Positions 23,800 to 35,490 of a stretch of DNA of 64,000 nt are shown piece by piece; position 1 is the first letter of the stretch; each line of letters opens with the position of its first letter. The stretch covers positions 63,501 through 127,500 of the forward strand of contig NW_027195375.1 in assembly GCF_038502225.1 (NCBI RefSeq), given 5' to 3'. The stretch comes from Cherax quadricarinatus. Lineage: Eukaryota > Arthropoda > Malacostraca > Decapoda > Parastacidae. A program made the position numbers and the translations under genes. The notes below the pieces were generated by a model. The model saw only the letters and a list, made by a program, of their open reading frames with translations, did not search any database and had not been told where the DNA came from.

Positions 23800-24288
23800 T
23801 GGCCGTCTAATTGTTTCGTCGAGGTAGGTTGTCCATGAGTCTCGGTGGGTTTCTCATCGGTCAATCTGCCTGTCACTGAGTTCTTTCCAGAACACCGTCA
23901 GCGCCTGGGTGTCAGTCCCGATGTGCAGAGACTTGCTTGTAACAAAGTCATCTCACACCAAACCCAGCACCCACCGCAATGTACGATTTTGAATTTGCTG
24001 CAGTTTCAGGACGTTAGTCTTTGCAGCTAGAGAAAGAGTAAGAGGTGTATATGTGACAAGTGGCCGTATGAGGGCCTTGTACAGGTGTAGTTTAGTGTGT
24101 GGGTGGGAGCTTTTGAGCTTGTATAGTCGCCCAAGGGCGGTACTGGCTATAACTCTCCAGACGTTTATGTAGGAGTGAAGTCTGAGAATGGAGTCAAGGT
24201 TAACTCTAGGACCATGATATTGCGTGTTCGTGGAATGGGTGTTCTTGTAGTGGTGGTTCTGAGTTCGACAGGTAGTGGTGGGCTTCCT
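23800..24288 (-). pseudogene. Jockey-like LINE RT C-terminal fragment
   Basis: Minus-strand translation from 24180 to 23800 gives, with breaks, ALGRLYKLKSSHPHTKLHLY, KALIRPLVTYTPL, AAKTNVLKLQQIQNRTLRW and a final DSWTTYLDETIRRP block. This is the post-palm region of Jockey-type elements (KT-x-LY-x-A-x-IRP-x-x-TY and QN-x-x-LR motifs). No catalytic box. It is fused on its 5' side (24288) to RTE sequence. Confidence 0.6.
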
Positions 24289-25335
24289 TTCATAGACCCA
24301 TTTGCTGACTTGTCCACTCCAAAATATATGAACACATTCACTACTTCCACAGTCCCTCCCTCTAATTTGGTATCCAATCTTTCATTTCCCATTTTTGGGT
24401 ATCCACTTCCTCTTGCTCTTTTCTATGCTCACTTTTAATTTCCTTCTTTTACGTAATCATCCCCCTGCAACTTCTATTCATAATCTCCCAAAAGAACAGT
24501 GTCATCAGCAAAAAGCACCTGTGACAACTCCTACTCTGTGTTAGATTCTTTATCCTTTAATCTCACACCTTCTTGCCACCACCCGAACATTCACTCCTAC
24601 AATTTCATCTATAAATATATTTAACAACCATGGTACCATCAAGCATCCTTCTCTAAGACCTACTTTTACTGGGAAATAATCTCCCTGTTTGTCTCCTACA
24701 TACCCTGCCTGAGCCCCACTATCCTCATAAAAACTCTTAGCTTTTTTCAGTAACTTGCAACATCTGCCACATAGCTCCCCTATCCACCCTATCATATGCC
24801 TTTTTCAAATCCATAAGAGCAACGAAAACCTCTTTACCCTTATCTAAATACCGTTCACTTATATGCTTCACTGTAAATACTTGGTCTACACCGCCCGTAA
24901 CCTTCCAAAAGCTTCCTGTTTATCTGCGATCCAACTCTCTGTCTTACTCTTAATTCTTTCATTAATAACTCTACCATACACTTTACCAGGTATACTGAAC
25001 AGACTTATTCACCTATAATTTTCTGCACTCTCTTTTGTCCTCTTTGCCTTTATACAGAGGACTTCGCATGCTCTCCACCAATCGCATGGTACCTTACCCT
25101 CTTCCATACATTTATTAAATAAAAGCACCAACCACTCCAAAACTATATTCCCACCTGCTTTTAACATTTCTATCTTTATCCCATCAATACCAGCTGCCTT
25201 ACTCCCTTTCATTCTACCCACTGTCTCACGAACTTTCCCCACACTCACAACTGGCTCTTCCTTACTCCTACAAGATGTTATTCCTCCTTGCCCTATACAC
25301 GAAAGTACAGCTTCCCTGTCTTCATCAACATTTAA
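24289..25335 (-). mobile_element. RTE LINE, middle (RT) segment, decayed
   Basis: Same family as the plus-strand RTE at 7.3-13.2 kb. Minus-strand pieces: LNVDEDREAVLSCIGQGGIT, EEPVVSVGKVRETVGRMKG, GIDGIKIEMLKAGGN and FNKCMEEGKVPCDW (25009-25371), then SFYEDSGAQAGY and FPVKVGLREGC (24550-24795), then ERLDTKLEGGTVE and FIYFGVDKSANGSM (24285-24392). The FADD region is present only as decayed DNA near 24500-24540. Many stops and frameshifts. Confidence 0.8.
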
Positions 25336-25590
25336 AGTGCAGGCATTGTACTTCCCATTTCCAGAACTCAAGTCCGGCTATATAAAAATAACCGGTTTTC
25401 AATCACTTCACTAAATATTACCCTGCTCACACTCCAACAGCTCGTCAGGTCCCAAAAACCATTCGTCTCCATTCACTCCTATCTAACACGCTCACGCACG
25501 CTTGCTGGAAGTCCAAGCCCCTCGCCCACAAAACCTCCTTTACCCCCTCCCTTCAACCTTTTCGAGGACGAGCACTACCTAACCTTCCAT
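25336..25590 (-). mobile_element. RTE LINE 3' end fused ahead of its own middle segment
   Basis: Minus strand 25590 to 25336 carries the RTE C-terminus (the SEWRQMVF-equivalent block) and the start of the 3' UTR up to 'gggaagtacaatgcctgcac'. It then continues without a gap into RT-middle sequence (LNVDEDRE) at about 25335. In an intact element these blocks occur in the opposite order, so this is a rearranged or tandem chimera. Confidence 0.75.
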
Positions 25591-25596
25591 GTCATT

Positions 25597-26515
<919 letters not shown>

Positions 26516-26937
26516 ATATGAAGGAAACAAGTACAATGGAAATTTTAGTAAATGTTGTGGGAACACAGACGGGAGTATCGAGCGGTAAACAGGAGAGATG
26601 CTGTGTTCTATCAGACTATGATCTATAAATGCACATCAATAATCACATTCTAGTGTTTAGTAAAATGAGATGAATAGTAGAATTAAACCTTATTGCGTCA
26701 GTTTCAAGCTGCAATTTGAGTAGCAATATAATTTCAGCACAGTAATTTGCTCCTAAGTCGCTTGCAACTTCCCTTTTTGTTAGAAAAGGGAGAGGAAGGG
26801 GTGGTGGAACATTAAATAGTAATGCTTGTAAATAATATATCACTTGTTTGAGTTTCAAAATTAATTCATACATATGGGTGTACCTTCAAAGTAGATAAGT
26901 AGATACTTATCAACCTGTCGGGTTTTTTTATACGATT

Positions 26938-27126
26938 TTAAAATTCACCTTCAAAGTAGCCGTAGACCGAGCTGGAGTCCTTAGTGAGGTTGAAGGAAGG
27001 TGAGGGACCAACCTGGGTGTGAAGACACTCCCATTTGCTTCCATTCTGTACAGCTGTCCATGCCAAGCACTCGTCCATCGCCAAGCATATAGACTTACAA
27101 GTTGGTTTAGAAAGACACTTAAGCAA
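26938..27126 (-). CDS. Possible host exon, Cys-rich (PAN/apple-like?) fragment
   Basis: A 62-codon minus-strand ORF. The segment with ICLAMDECLAWTAV, KWECLH and SSSVYGYFEG has the C-x-x-C ... C-x-A-W ... C spacing and terminal aromatic-Gly pattern reminiscent of PAN/apple-type modules of secreted arthropod proteins. A plausible acceptor (pyrimidine/AAG, about 27092) lies upstream and a plausible donor (AAG|GTGAAT, about 26945) near the end, leaving an open frame across. The 5' side abuts the Penelope-like element. It could be an exon, an exon relic or chance. It is the only host-gene candidate in 64 kb. I cannot confirm the family. Confidence 0.3.
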   Translation of the reverse strand: MLKCLSKPTCKSICLAMDECLAWTAVQNGSKWECLHTQVGPSPSFNLTKDSSSVYGYFEGEF

Positions 27127-27129
27127 ACA

Positions 27130-27195
27130 CTATGACATATTTATTAGAAAACGTTTCGGTCCTGGGACCTTGATCACTTCTAACATACAGAGGTA
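27130..27195 (-). ncRNA. Hammerhead-like ribozyme motif of the Penelope-like element
   Basis: Minus strand: GTGATCA, then a GGTCC-CA-GGACC stem II (27158-27169), then GAAACG (about 27152-27157), then ATGTCA (27133-27138). Stem III can form between ACGU after GAA and AUGU before C (one G-U wobble), giving a GUC cleavage triplet. Hammerheads are known in Penelope-like elements. The 5' core (GUGAUCA instead of CUGAUGA) has two core mismatches, so activity is doubtful. Confidence 0.4.
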
Positions 27196-27290
27196 GAAAG
27201 ACATTACATATATAGGCGGAGAGTGAGATGTGAGTGACCCACGTGACCTGAGGAATGTCATGTTGGGATGAGGACGGGTAGACGATGAAA

Positions 27291-28511
27291 TCATGTGACT
27301 CCTGTGTAGTTGGGTTGGTGGTGCTTAAGTATCATGTATGCCAATGTTTTTGAAATTTTGTAGTTTCCAGTGTTGCGTTCTATAGTGTCGGTGACGGCGA
27401 TTAGTGAGGCTTCTAGGCACCGTCGGCGTCTGAGGTCTGGTTCTGTGAGAACGAGTTGTGCCTCATTCCAGTTCATCAAATGCCCCGTTGAGTCTCTGTG
27501 GAGGACACAGGTGTACCTTACATCGTCTCTATTAGAGGCATTTCGATGCTCATTCAGGCAGACTGCAAGATCTCTGCCTGTCTCGCCTACATATTTCTTG
27601 GAACAGAATCCACAGGGGATAGTGTAGACGCCTGCTGTAGAAGTTAGAGGTGTGGGGCTGCGTTTCGTAGTGAGGTCTTTGATAGATGATGTGTTTATGG
27701 TGGAAACGTTGATGTTACTCATAGCAAGTGCCCGGCGAGTATTCGTGGCAACCTCACCACATGGGAGCACTGTGAACTGCTTAGGGGGCTGTTCCATGGG
27801 CGGTTTGTTGAGGATAGCTTGTGCCTTGAGTCTGCAATCTCGGATGAAGAAAGATGGGAACTGAAGACGTGTAAAGGCTTGTTTTATGTAAGTGCATTCT
27901 TCTTCTAGAAAACAAGGTCTGGAGATGCGAAGAGCTCTCAAGAAGAAGCCAATGAGGACTCCTCTCTTAGTGCGGGTGTCTTGGTGTGAATAAAAGTGTA
28001 TAAGATCGTCCTTGTTGGTAGGTTTTCTATACACTTTGAAGAGAAGTTTGTCACTGTCGGGAGATCTGCACAGGAGAACGTCGAGGAAAGGAAGTTTGCC
28101 ATCGTTTTCGAGTTCAAGTGTAAACTTTATTGATGGTTCAACTGCATTGATCTTTTTGAGAAGGGCCTGGATATTGAGACGTCTCGGATAGAAAACCAAT
28201 ATATCATCAACGTATCTTAGCCAGGTAACGGTGTTGGGAATGAGGGTGCTGAATTTCTCTGTCTCTAGGTTTTCCATGAAGAGGTTGGCAAGCACAGCAC
28301 TGAGCGGGCTGCCCATTGCCATCACAAAGCACTGTTTGTAACAGTTGTCCTGATACTTGAAGAAGTTGAAATTAACAAAAAGATCCACTAGATTGATGAA
28401 ATCTAGAGGTAAAGGGAGGTCGTGGTTTTCAGTGAGCCTCTGTCTCAGAATGTTGATTGCAGCGTCAGTAGGAACGTTGGTAAAGAGGGCTGTGACATCG
28501 AAGAAAGCCAT
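27291..28511 (-). pseudogene. Penelope-like RT with GIY-YIG endonuclease domain
   Basis: 406 codons, uninterrupted to the stop. RT motifs: FFDVTALFTNVP (residues 3-14, motif A region, Asp5), AMGSPLSAVLANLFME (65-80, motif B) and LRYVDDILVF (YVDD 100-103, motif C), followed by RKPTNKDDLIHFYSHQ (162-177), typical of Penelope RTs. The C-terminal GIY-YIG nuclease has GVYTIPC (294-300), KYVGETGR (306-313) and EHR (321-323). Penelope elements prime at exposed 3' ends using this nuclease. An in-frame stop just upstream and the missing N-terminal RT make it non-functional, though the remaining reading frame is well kept, suggesting a fairly recent insertion. Confidence 0.9.
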
Positions 28512-28595
28512 GCTTTTGTTTTTAACATTCAGGTTGGAAATTCAGGAGAGAAGGTCACCTGAGTGTTTGAGGTGGGCTTGACTGATGGTGCCCAG

Positions 28596-29228
28596 AAGCG
28601 GGAGAAAGATCTTGGGGTGAGTATAATACCGAGCACGTCTCCGGGAGCACACATCAACCAGATAACTGCTGCAGCATATGGGCGCCTGGCAAATCTAAGA
28701 ACAGCGTACCGATGCCTCAGTAAGGAATCGTTCAGGACATTTTACACCTTGTACATCAGGCCCATACTGGAGTATGCAGGACCAGTTTGGAACTCACACC
28801 TGGTCAAGCACGTCAAGAAAATAGAGAAAGTGCAAAGGTTTGCAACAAGGCTAGTTCCAGAGCTAAGGGTAATGTCCTACGAAGAAAGGTTAAGGGAAAC
28901 AGGCCTGACGACACTGGAGGACAGGAAGGTTAGGGGAGACATGATAACGACATAGAAAATATTGCGAGGAATAGATAAGGTGGACAGAGACAGGATGTTC
29001 CAGAGATGGGACACAGAAACAAGGGGTCACAATTGGAAATTGAAGATTCAGATGAGTCAACAGTTGTCAGTATGGAAAGTGAGGTAGTTGAGGCAGGAAC
29101 CATACATAGCTTTAAGACGAGGTATGATAAAGCTCATGGAGCAGGGAGAGAGAGGACCTAGTAGCGATCAGTGAAGAGGCGGGGCCAGGAGCTGAGCCTC
29201 GACCCCTGCAACCACAAATAAATAGGTG

Positions 29229-29232
<4 letters not shown>
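28596..29232 (+). mobile_element. LINE-A 5'-truncated copy (plus strand)
   Basis: ORF 28563-28955 carries KDLGVSIIPSTSP, INQITAAAYGRLANLRTAYR, RPILEYAGPVWNSHL, FATRLVPELRV and LEDRKVRGDMITT: the post-palm RT region. The 3' UTR runs to the AATAGGTGAGTAC terminus and a (CA)n tail at 29233. The 5' end abuts the Penelope-like element. Confidence 0.9.

Positions 29233-29290
<58 letters not shown>
29233..29290. repeat. (CA)n tail / linker 1
   Basis: About 28 CA dinucleotides between two LINE-A 3' ends in the same orientation. Confidence 0.95.
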
Positions 29291-29291
<1 letters not shown>

Positions 29292-29594
29292 AGAGGAAGT
29301 GACGAAGTGGACAAAGACAGGATGTTCCAGAGATGGGACACAGGAGCAAGGGGACACAGTTGGAAGTTGAAGAAAACACAGATACATCACAGGGATGTTA
29401 GGAAGTATTTCTTCAGCCACAGAGTAGTCAGGAAGTGGAATAGTTTGGGAAGTGATGTAGTGGAGGCAGGATCCATACATAGCTTTAAGACGAGGTATGA
29501 TAAGGCTCACGTTTCAGGGAGAGTGACCTAGTAGCGACCAGTGAAGAGGCGGGGCCAGGAGCTAGGACCCAACCTCTGCAATCTCAACTAGGTG

Positions 29595-29597
<3 letters not shown>
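29291..29597 (+). mobile_element. LINE-A 3' end, second link
   Basis: Begins GACGAAGTGGACAAAGACAG (last RT codons: EVDKDRMFQRWDTGARGHS), then the 3' UTR to CAACTAGGTGAGTAC. The 5' truncation point is right at the end of the CA tract. Confidence 0.9.

Positions 29598-29662
<65 letters not shown>
29598..29662. repeat. (CA)n tail / linker 2
   Basis: About 32 CA dinucleotides following the GTGAGTA terminus of the preceding LINE-A end. Confidence 0.95.
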
Positions 29663-29665
<3 letters not shown>

Positions 29666-29905
29666 GAAGATTCAGATGAGTCAAAGGGATGTTAGGAAGT
29701 TTTTCTGCAGTCACCGAGTTGTCAGGAAGTGGAATAGTCTGGAAAGTGAGGTGGTGGGGGCAGGAACCGTACATAGTTTTAAGACGAGGTATGATAAAGC
29801 TCATGGAGCAGGGAGAGAGAGGCCCTAGTAGCGGTCAGTGAAGAGGCGGGGCCAGGAACTGAGTCTCGACCCCTGCAACCACAAATAGGTGAGTACAAAT
29901 AGGTG

Positions 29906-29958
<53 letters not shown>

Positions 29959-30268
29959 CTGTCACTCGACCCTTGAAATCACAATTAGGTGAGCGCACAC
30001 ACATACACACACTCGACCCCTGCAACCTCAAATAGGTGATTACACACACACACCCACACACAGCTGTCACTCGACCCTTATAATCACAATTAGGTGAGTA
30101 CACACACACACACACACACACACAACGCAGATACACAGATATATGATAAAGCTCATGGAACAGGGAGAGAGTGAACTTAGGAGTGACCAGCGAAGAGGTG
30201 GGGCCAGGTTCTGTGAATCGACCCCTGCTATCACAATTAGGTGAGTAAACACACATACACACACACGT
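29663..30268 (+). mobile_element. LINE-A 3' ends, third and further links with CA spacers
   Basis: 29663-29905 is a third LINE-A 3' end starting at GTTGAAGATTCAGATGAG. Then come (CA)n at about 29910-29957 and a series of very short links: about 29958-29996 (CACTCGACCC ... AATTAGGTGAGCG), 30010-30035, 30063-30098 (ending GTGAGTA) and 30139-30247, each followed by CA-rich sequence. The later links keep only the last 25-110 bp of the element. Confidence 0.85.
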
Positions 30269-30269
30269 T

Positions 30270-30500
30270 TATTGTGCACAAACTACATTCAAGAGATTAG
30301 TGCAAAAGCTACAGGATCAGGCACACATAACAGGAAGGACATTGCAATGGATCAGAGAAAACCTGACGGAGGCAACAACGTGACGAGGTGTCAGAGTGGG
30401 CGCCTGTGACAAGCCGGGTCTTAGGACCAGTGCTGTTTTTGGTATATGGGAATGACATGACGAAAGGGAGAGACTCAGAAGTGTCCCTGTTCGCAGGGAA
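30270..30500 (+). pseudogene. LINE-A RT palm fragment
   Basis: Plus-strand RT piece: KRLVQKLQD-like start at about 30295, TLQWIRENL, a VRVGAC (VRVGAPVTSGVP-equivalent) block, then a frame with DMTKGRDSEVSLFAG. It breaks off just before the ADD box and joins endonuclease-derived sequence at about 30500. Stops and frameshifts throughout. Confidence 0.75.
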
Positions 30501-31895
30501 TAGAGGGGAAGGAGAAGTTGCATTGCTCATCAAAAACCAGTGGAGTTTTGAAGAAATGGGAGGACTGGGCAGAGAGAAAGCAGATGACTACATAGGAACA
30601 CTTCAGACTGGAGGTTACAAGTAGAGAAAAGACATTAAATGAAATGATGGAACACGTGAGCACAAAATGCAGGGAGGCAAAGCAGAAGTTTGTACCTAAG
30701 GGTAAAGAAGCAATGTGAAAACTAGAGTGAGTCTATGGTTTACCGGGAGGTGCAGAGAGGCCAAAGCCAATTGTGCTAGATCATGGAAGAAGTATAGAAG
30801 ACAAAGGACTCGGGAATACAAAGAGCTGAGCAGAAGAGCCAGAAAAGAATATGCATGGATATTGAGGGAAGCCCAGCGGCAATTTAAGAATGATATAGCA
30901 TCGATAGCTGAATCTGACCCAAAGTTGTTATAGTCTTATCAAGAGGATATAAAACAGTCAAGAACTAGGTAATCAGGCTGAGAGAAGGAGGGAAATTACC
31001 AGGAAGTATATGAAGAGCTCAGTAAGAGATTTAAGGAGGTTTTCTCAGTGGGGACAGAGAGGCTTGCAGCAAACTGAGGTGGTAGAGTACAACAGAAAGT
31101 GCTGGACGCACTACACACAACCGAGGAGGAGAAGGTGACGAAACTGCTATGTAAACTAGATACCTCGAATGCGGTGGGCCCAGATAATATTTCCCCATAG
31201 GTCCTGAGAGAGGAAACAGAGATACTGTGGATGCAGCTAACAACAATCAACAAATCTATCGAAACAAAGCAACTACTTGAGGTATGGAAGACAGCAAATG
31301 CAGTCCCTATTTTTTAGTAGCACTGAACTACAGACTATTGTCACTGACTTGTATAATATGTAAAGTCATGAAGATTATCAGAAGAGTGGTGGAACACCTA
31401 GAAAGGAATGAGATCAAACAGGACAACCAGCACTGCTTCAGTTATGAGAAATCCTGCACCACAAACCTACCGGAGTTCTACAACAAGGTAACAGAAGTAA
31501 ATCAGGACAAAGAGGGAAGAGTAGACCGCATCTTCTTGTGAGAAAGCGTTCGACACTGCTCGGCAAAAGAGATTGGTGAAAAATCCAGAGAAGTAGGCAG
31601 GAATAGCAAGAAAAGCACTTGAATGTATCAGGAAGGAAATAACTAGGGATGGTACATAGCGAGATCTCAGAGTAGGCGAATGTGTCGGTAGAGTGTGGTT
31701 CCACTAGGGTCAGTCCTGGGGCCGGTGCTGTTTCTCGTATATGTGAGTAATATGACGGTAGGGATTGATTCAGAAGTGGGAAAGGACAAAGAATATCGCA
31801 TACGAAGGTCAAAGACTGCAAACCTCACTCATGGAAAAATGTTCTTGGGGTGAGTATCATACCAAGCACATCCCCTGAGGCGTACGCCAATAACA
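30501..31895 (+). pseudogene. LINE-A ORF2, decayed (endonuclease end, linker, RT)
   Basis: Starts in the endonuclease (VALLIKNQWSFEEMGG), passes the basic linker (RAKANCARSWKKYRRQRTRE, about 30765) and enters the RT (VGPDNISP, YRLLSLTCIICKVMK, KQDNQHCFSYEKSC, QDKEGRVDRIF) through many stops. It ends near 31895 after the LGVSIIPSTSPE-equivalent block, where LINE-B sequence begins. Confidence 0.75.
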
Positions 31896-31899
31896 GCTC

Positions 31900-32575
31900 T
31901 TGATAGTGATACACAAAATATTGTTAAAAAAGGTGGTTGCTCGTAATATTAGGGAAAAAGTCCTTTCATGGAACGAGGCTAACTAATGGGAAGCAGAGAG
32001 TATGCATAAATATTGTAAAATCTGAGTGAGGATCAGTCACATGCGGCATCCCATAAGGATCAGTTTTAGGCCCATTGTTGTTAGTGATATGTATTAATGA
32101 CCTTGATGAGGGAATGCTAAGTGATACAACCAAATTTACTGACGACTAAAAAGCAGGCGGAATAAGAGATTTAGAGGAAGATGCCGCTAAACTTCAGGAG
32201 GATTTGGGCAAGCTAATATCGTTATCATTAAAGTGGCAGATGCAGTTCAATGTAGTTAAGTGCCAGGTCCTCATGCTTGCGAATATGAATATGCCTTGCA
32301 CTTACACTCTGAATAATACGGAATTTGACATTACAGAAATTATGGTAAGCAGCAACCTAAAGCCAGGAGAGAAGTGCCCGAGTGCGTGTAATAAGGCTAA
32401 CAGATTGGTAGGATTTATATCAAAAAGTATATGCAATAAGAGTTCAGAGGTTATACTACAGCTCTATACATCATTAACAAGACCTCACTTAAATTATGCA
32501 GCTCATTTCTGGTCTCCGTTCTACAGAATGACAACATTTTCCACTAAGATGGACTGAGATGCCCTGAGGAGAGTT
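31900..32575 (+). pseudogene. LINE-B RT C-terminal fragment
   Basis: ORF 32204-32557 has LSLKWQMQFNVVKCQVL, VSSNLKPGEKC, KANRLVGFISKSICNKSSE and RPHLNYAAHFWSPFYRM, collinear with the better copy at 37786-38499. Upstream 31900-32200 retains decayed RT palm DNA, including 'ccttgatgaggga' and 'tttactgacgac' (the FADD-equivalent). The spacer 32580-33090 is AT-rich with no gene. Confidence 0.8.
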
Positions 32576-33090
32576 ATATCACTGATATTTAGTGGAATAT
32601 AATGACTTATAAAACGCACAGAAATATCAGAATCTATTGTTAAACGTCTAATTTTTTTGATGATGTTTGATAAGCATTAAAATAATCTCTCTAAAAAATC
32701 ATGTAAGTCATTTTTAAGACAATACAAATATCCATTTTTTTTGTCAGCTTAATACCCAAATTTATTAATATTACAGAAGGAAAAGTATGAAACACTAAAT
32801 TTTTATAATAAAATATTAGCAAATTAGAACCTAAAAAGTCCTAAGTATCTTAATCTTCGTTAAATAAGACTCAGCAACATTAAATTTGAAGTCGGTATCA
32901 AAAAACATTCTTATCTTAATATATTTAATGAATTTAGCAAACAAAACTTGTACAGTCCAAAACACTTTAAATAAAATACACCTTATTCGAAATTTTACTT
33001 ACAGTTAGAATAAGTATTTTGCAATTATTACACAGAAACCAATTTTTCAATTTGTGTATCAAAATTGTCAACTTCGGAATTACACTGCCC

Positions 33091-33091
<1 letters not shown>

Positions 33092-33131
<40 letters not shown>

Positions 33132-33157
33132 TAATATTATTATTATTATTATTATTA
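33092..33157. repeat. (AAT)n followed by (ATT)n, self-complementary
   Basis: About 12 AAT triplets run into about 9 ATT triplets around GATAAT, so the two halves are reverse complements and could form a hairpin or cruciform. The spacer 33158-33440 shows nothing else. Confidence 0.9.
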
Positions 33158-33439
33158 GATCAGATGAGACATTCTTCGCTTATTGGGCATAAACTAACAA
33201 TCCTAATTTTTATATGTATGTTGCTTTACAAGCATCAAAACAGCCTAGAAGTGTGTAAAACTTAGAGTCGTTCAGAATAGATAATCGCAAGTTGGAGGAT
33301 ATATAATAATGTCACATAAGGTTATCGAATTAACATCAAGACAGTCCAGTAAAATGTAGGACACACAAGTGTTGAGAGTTTGAGGTGGATCTGGTGATTC
33401 CATTTTATAGCAATGAAACCAATGTTACATTTGGTCTAT

Positions 33440-34690
33440 AAAACTGACTTTGTGGCACCTGCACTGCTTGATATAAGTCTGAACTTTGTGGCACCTGCAC
33501 TGCTTGATATAAGTCTGAACTTTGTGGCACCTGCACTGCTTGATATAAGTCTGAACTTTGTGGCACCTGCACTGCCTGATATAAGTCTGAACTTTGTGGC
33601 ACCTGCACTGCCTGATATAAGTCTGAACTTTGTGGCACCTGCACTGCCTGATATAAGTCTGAACTTTGTGGCACCTGCACTGCCTGATATAAGTCTGAAC
33701 TTTGTGGCACCTGCACTGCCTGATATAAGTCTGAACTTTGTGGCACCTGCACTGCCTGATATAAGTCTGAACTTTGTGGCACCTGCACTGCCTTGATATA
33801 AGTCTGAACTTTGTGGCACCTGCACTGCCTGATATAAGTCTGAACTTTGTGGCACCTGCACTGCCTGATATAAGTCTGAACTTTGTGGCACCTGCACTGC
33901 CTGATGTAAGTCTGAACTTTGTGGCACCTGCACTGCTTGATATAAGCACCTGCACTGCACTGCCTGATATAAGTCTGAACTTTGTGGCACCTGCACTGCC
34001 TGATATAAGTCTGAACTTTGTGGCACCTGCACTGCCTGATATAAGTCTGAACTTTGTGGCACCTGCACTGCCTGATATAAGTCTGAACTTTGTGGCACCT
34101 GCACTGCCTGATATAAGTCTGAACTTTGTGGCACCTGCACTGCCTGATATAAGTCTGAACTTTGTGGCACCTGCACTGCCTGATATAAGTCTGAACTTTG
34201 TGACACCTGCACTGCCTGATATAAGTCTGAACTTTGTGGCACCTGCACTGCCTGATAAGTCTAAGTCTGAACTTTGTGGCACCTGCACTGCCTGATATAG
34301 TCTAAGTCTGAACTTTGTGGCACCTGCACTGCCTGATATAAGTCTGAACTTTGTGGCACCTGCACTGCCTGATATAAGTCTGAACTTTGTGCACCTGCAC
34401 CTGCACCTGATATAAGTAAGTCTGAAGTTTGTGGCACCTGCACTGCCTGATATAAGTCTGAACTTTGTGGCACCTGCACTGCCTGATATAAGTCTGAACT
34501 TTGTGGCACCTGCACTGCCTGATATAAGTCTGAACTTTGTGGCACCTGCACTGCCTGATATAAGTCTGAACTTTGTGGCACCTGCACTGCCTGATATAAG
34601 TCTGAACTTTGTGGCAACTGCCTTTGTGGCACCTGCACTGCCTGATATAAGTCTGAACTTTGTGGCACCTGCACTGCCTGATATATATCT
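33440..34690. repeat. 36-bp satellite array, about 34 units
   Basis: The unit begins TGATATAAGTCTGAACTTTG and ends CACCTGCACTGCC (36 bp). The first few units read CTGCTTGATAT, the rest CTGCCTGATAT. Disruptions lie at about 33793, 33945-33960, 34255-34310, 34385-34425 and 34610-34630. Long ORFs on both strands (FVAPALPDISLN on plus; QVPQSSDLYQAV on minus) come from the 36-bp period and switch frame at disruptions; no domain. Confidence 0.97.
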
Positions 34691-35490
34691 GAATCTTTTT
34701 GCAGGTAAGGTAAACCAACATTGAAAATTTGAAGTTATTCAGAATCGGAGTTAGAAAATAAAATAGACATCTGACAACCAGTATGTATTTGTTATAATTC
34801 GATGCCTCGTAATAAGGATTCTGTAATCTTTTATTTTTTTTCTGTATTAAAGCAAACTTGAAAGAATTCAAACCCTCACTAATCATGAATATCGTGTGAG
34901 GAAACCCCTAAAACTGCTTTCAGACTAATTGACGATTATATACATTGTAAGAAAAAAGTTAAATGCTTCATGTAACACTAAGAGCCGCTACTCTAGTATC
35001 TTAGCCAACAACACTTTGCCTCTGTACCAGACGTGAATTTTCATATTAATAGGTGAATGCAGTTTTGTGTCTGTGCTGCTCTGCTTGTCTGTTAAACCCC
35101 CCTCTCTCTTTCTCTCTCTCTCGCAATCTCACCTTACAAGTCCAACACGTCAAGCAGTAGACGAACAAGTCAGAAGAGCTACCACCTCCTCCCATTCACG
35201 TCTCCAGACTGACTCAGCTCGCTTCTTCACTCACCGTTTTCGATTCACCAACATTCTACTGAATTATTAAGGACTACCGATGGGAACATTCCTTGTATTT
35301 GTCTGTAGGAACATCTTTGTTAGGTGATGATAGAGGCTGTAACCAATACCAATATAAATCGACTAAGGCTCCAGGTGTGTGCCTAAAGAATAAGGTTCAG
35401 AAAACAAAATATTCCCCACATAATCAACAGCGGGGCCAGGAGCTTGTTTCCTCGCTGTTGAAGTGATCTTTGTAAACTTATCCAATTAAA
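34691..35490. other. Unannotated spacer
   Basis: Contains a CT-rich stretch at 35098-35130 and a TTGAAG-type relict motif at about 34728. The 35067-35270 ORF shows no recognisable domain. Nothing supported. Confidence 0.4.

Larger units (their letters stand above)
27127..28595 (-). mobile_element. Penelope-like element, 5'-truncated
   Basis: Contains the 406-codon RT/GIY-YIG ORF (27291-28511), a short 3' region and a hammerhead-like motif at 27130-27195. Upstream of the ORF start the same frame continues as AHLKHSGDLLS, a stop (TGA), then ISNLNVKNKSM, so the copy extends to about 28595 before joining plus-strand LINE-A sequence. The N-terminal RT region is missing. Confidence 0.85.

Noticed and set aside
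33440..34690. CRISPR-like array (36-bp repeats)
   Set aside because: Repeats are directly contiguous with no unique spacers, and the context is eukaryotic.
33405..34886. Repetitive ORFs (FVAPALPDISLN / QVPQSSDLYQAV)
   Set aside because: 36-bp satellite read in several frames; no start context, no domain.
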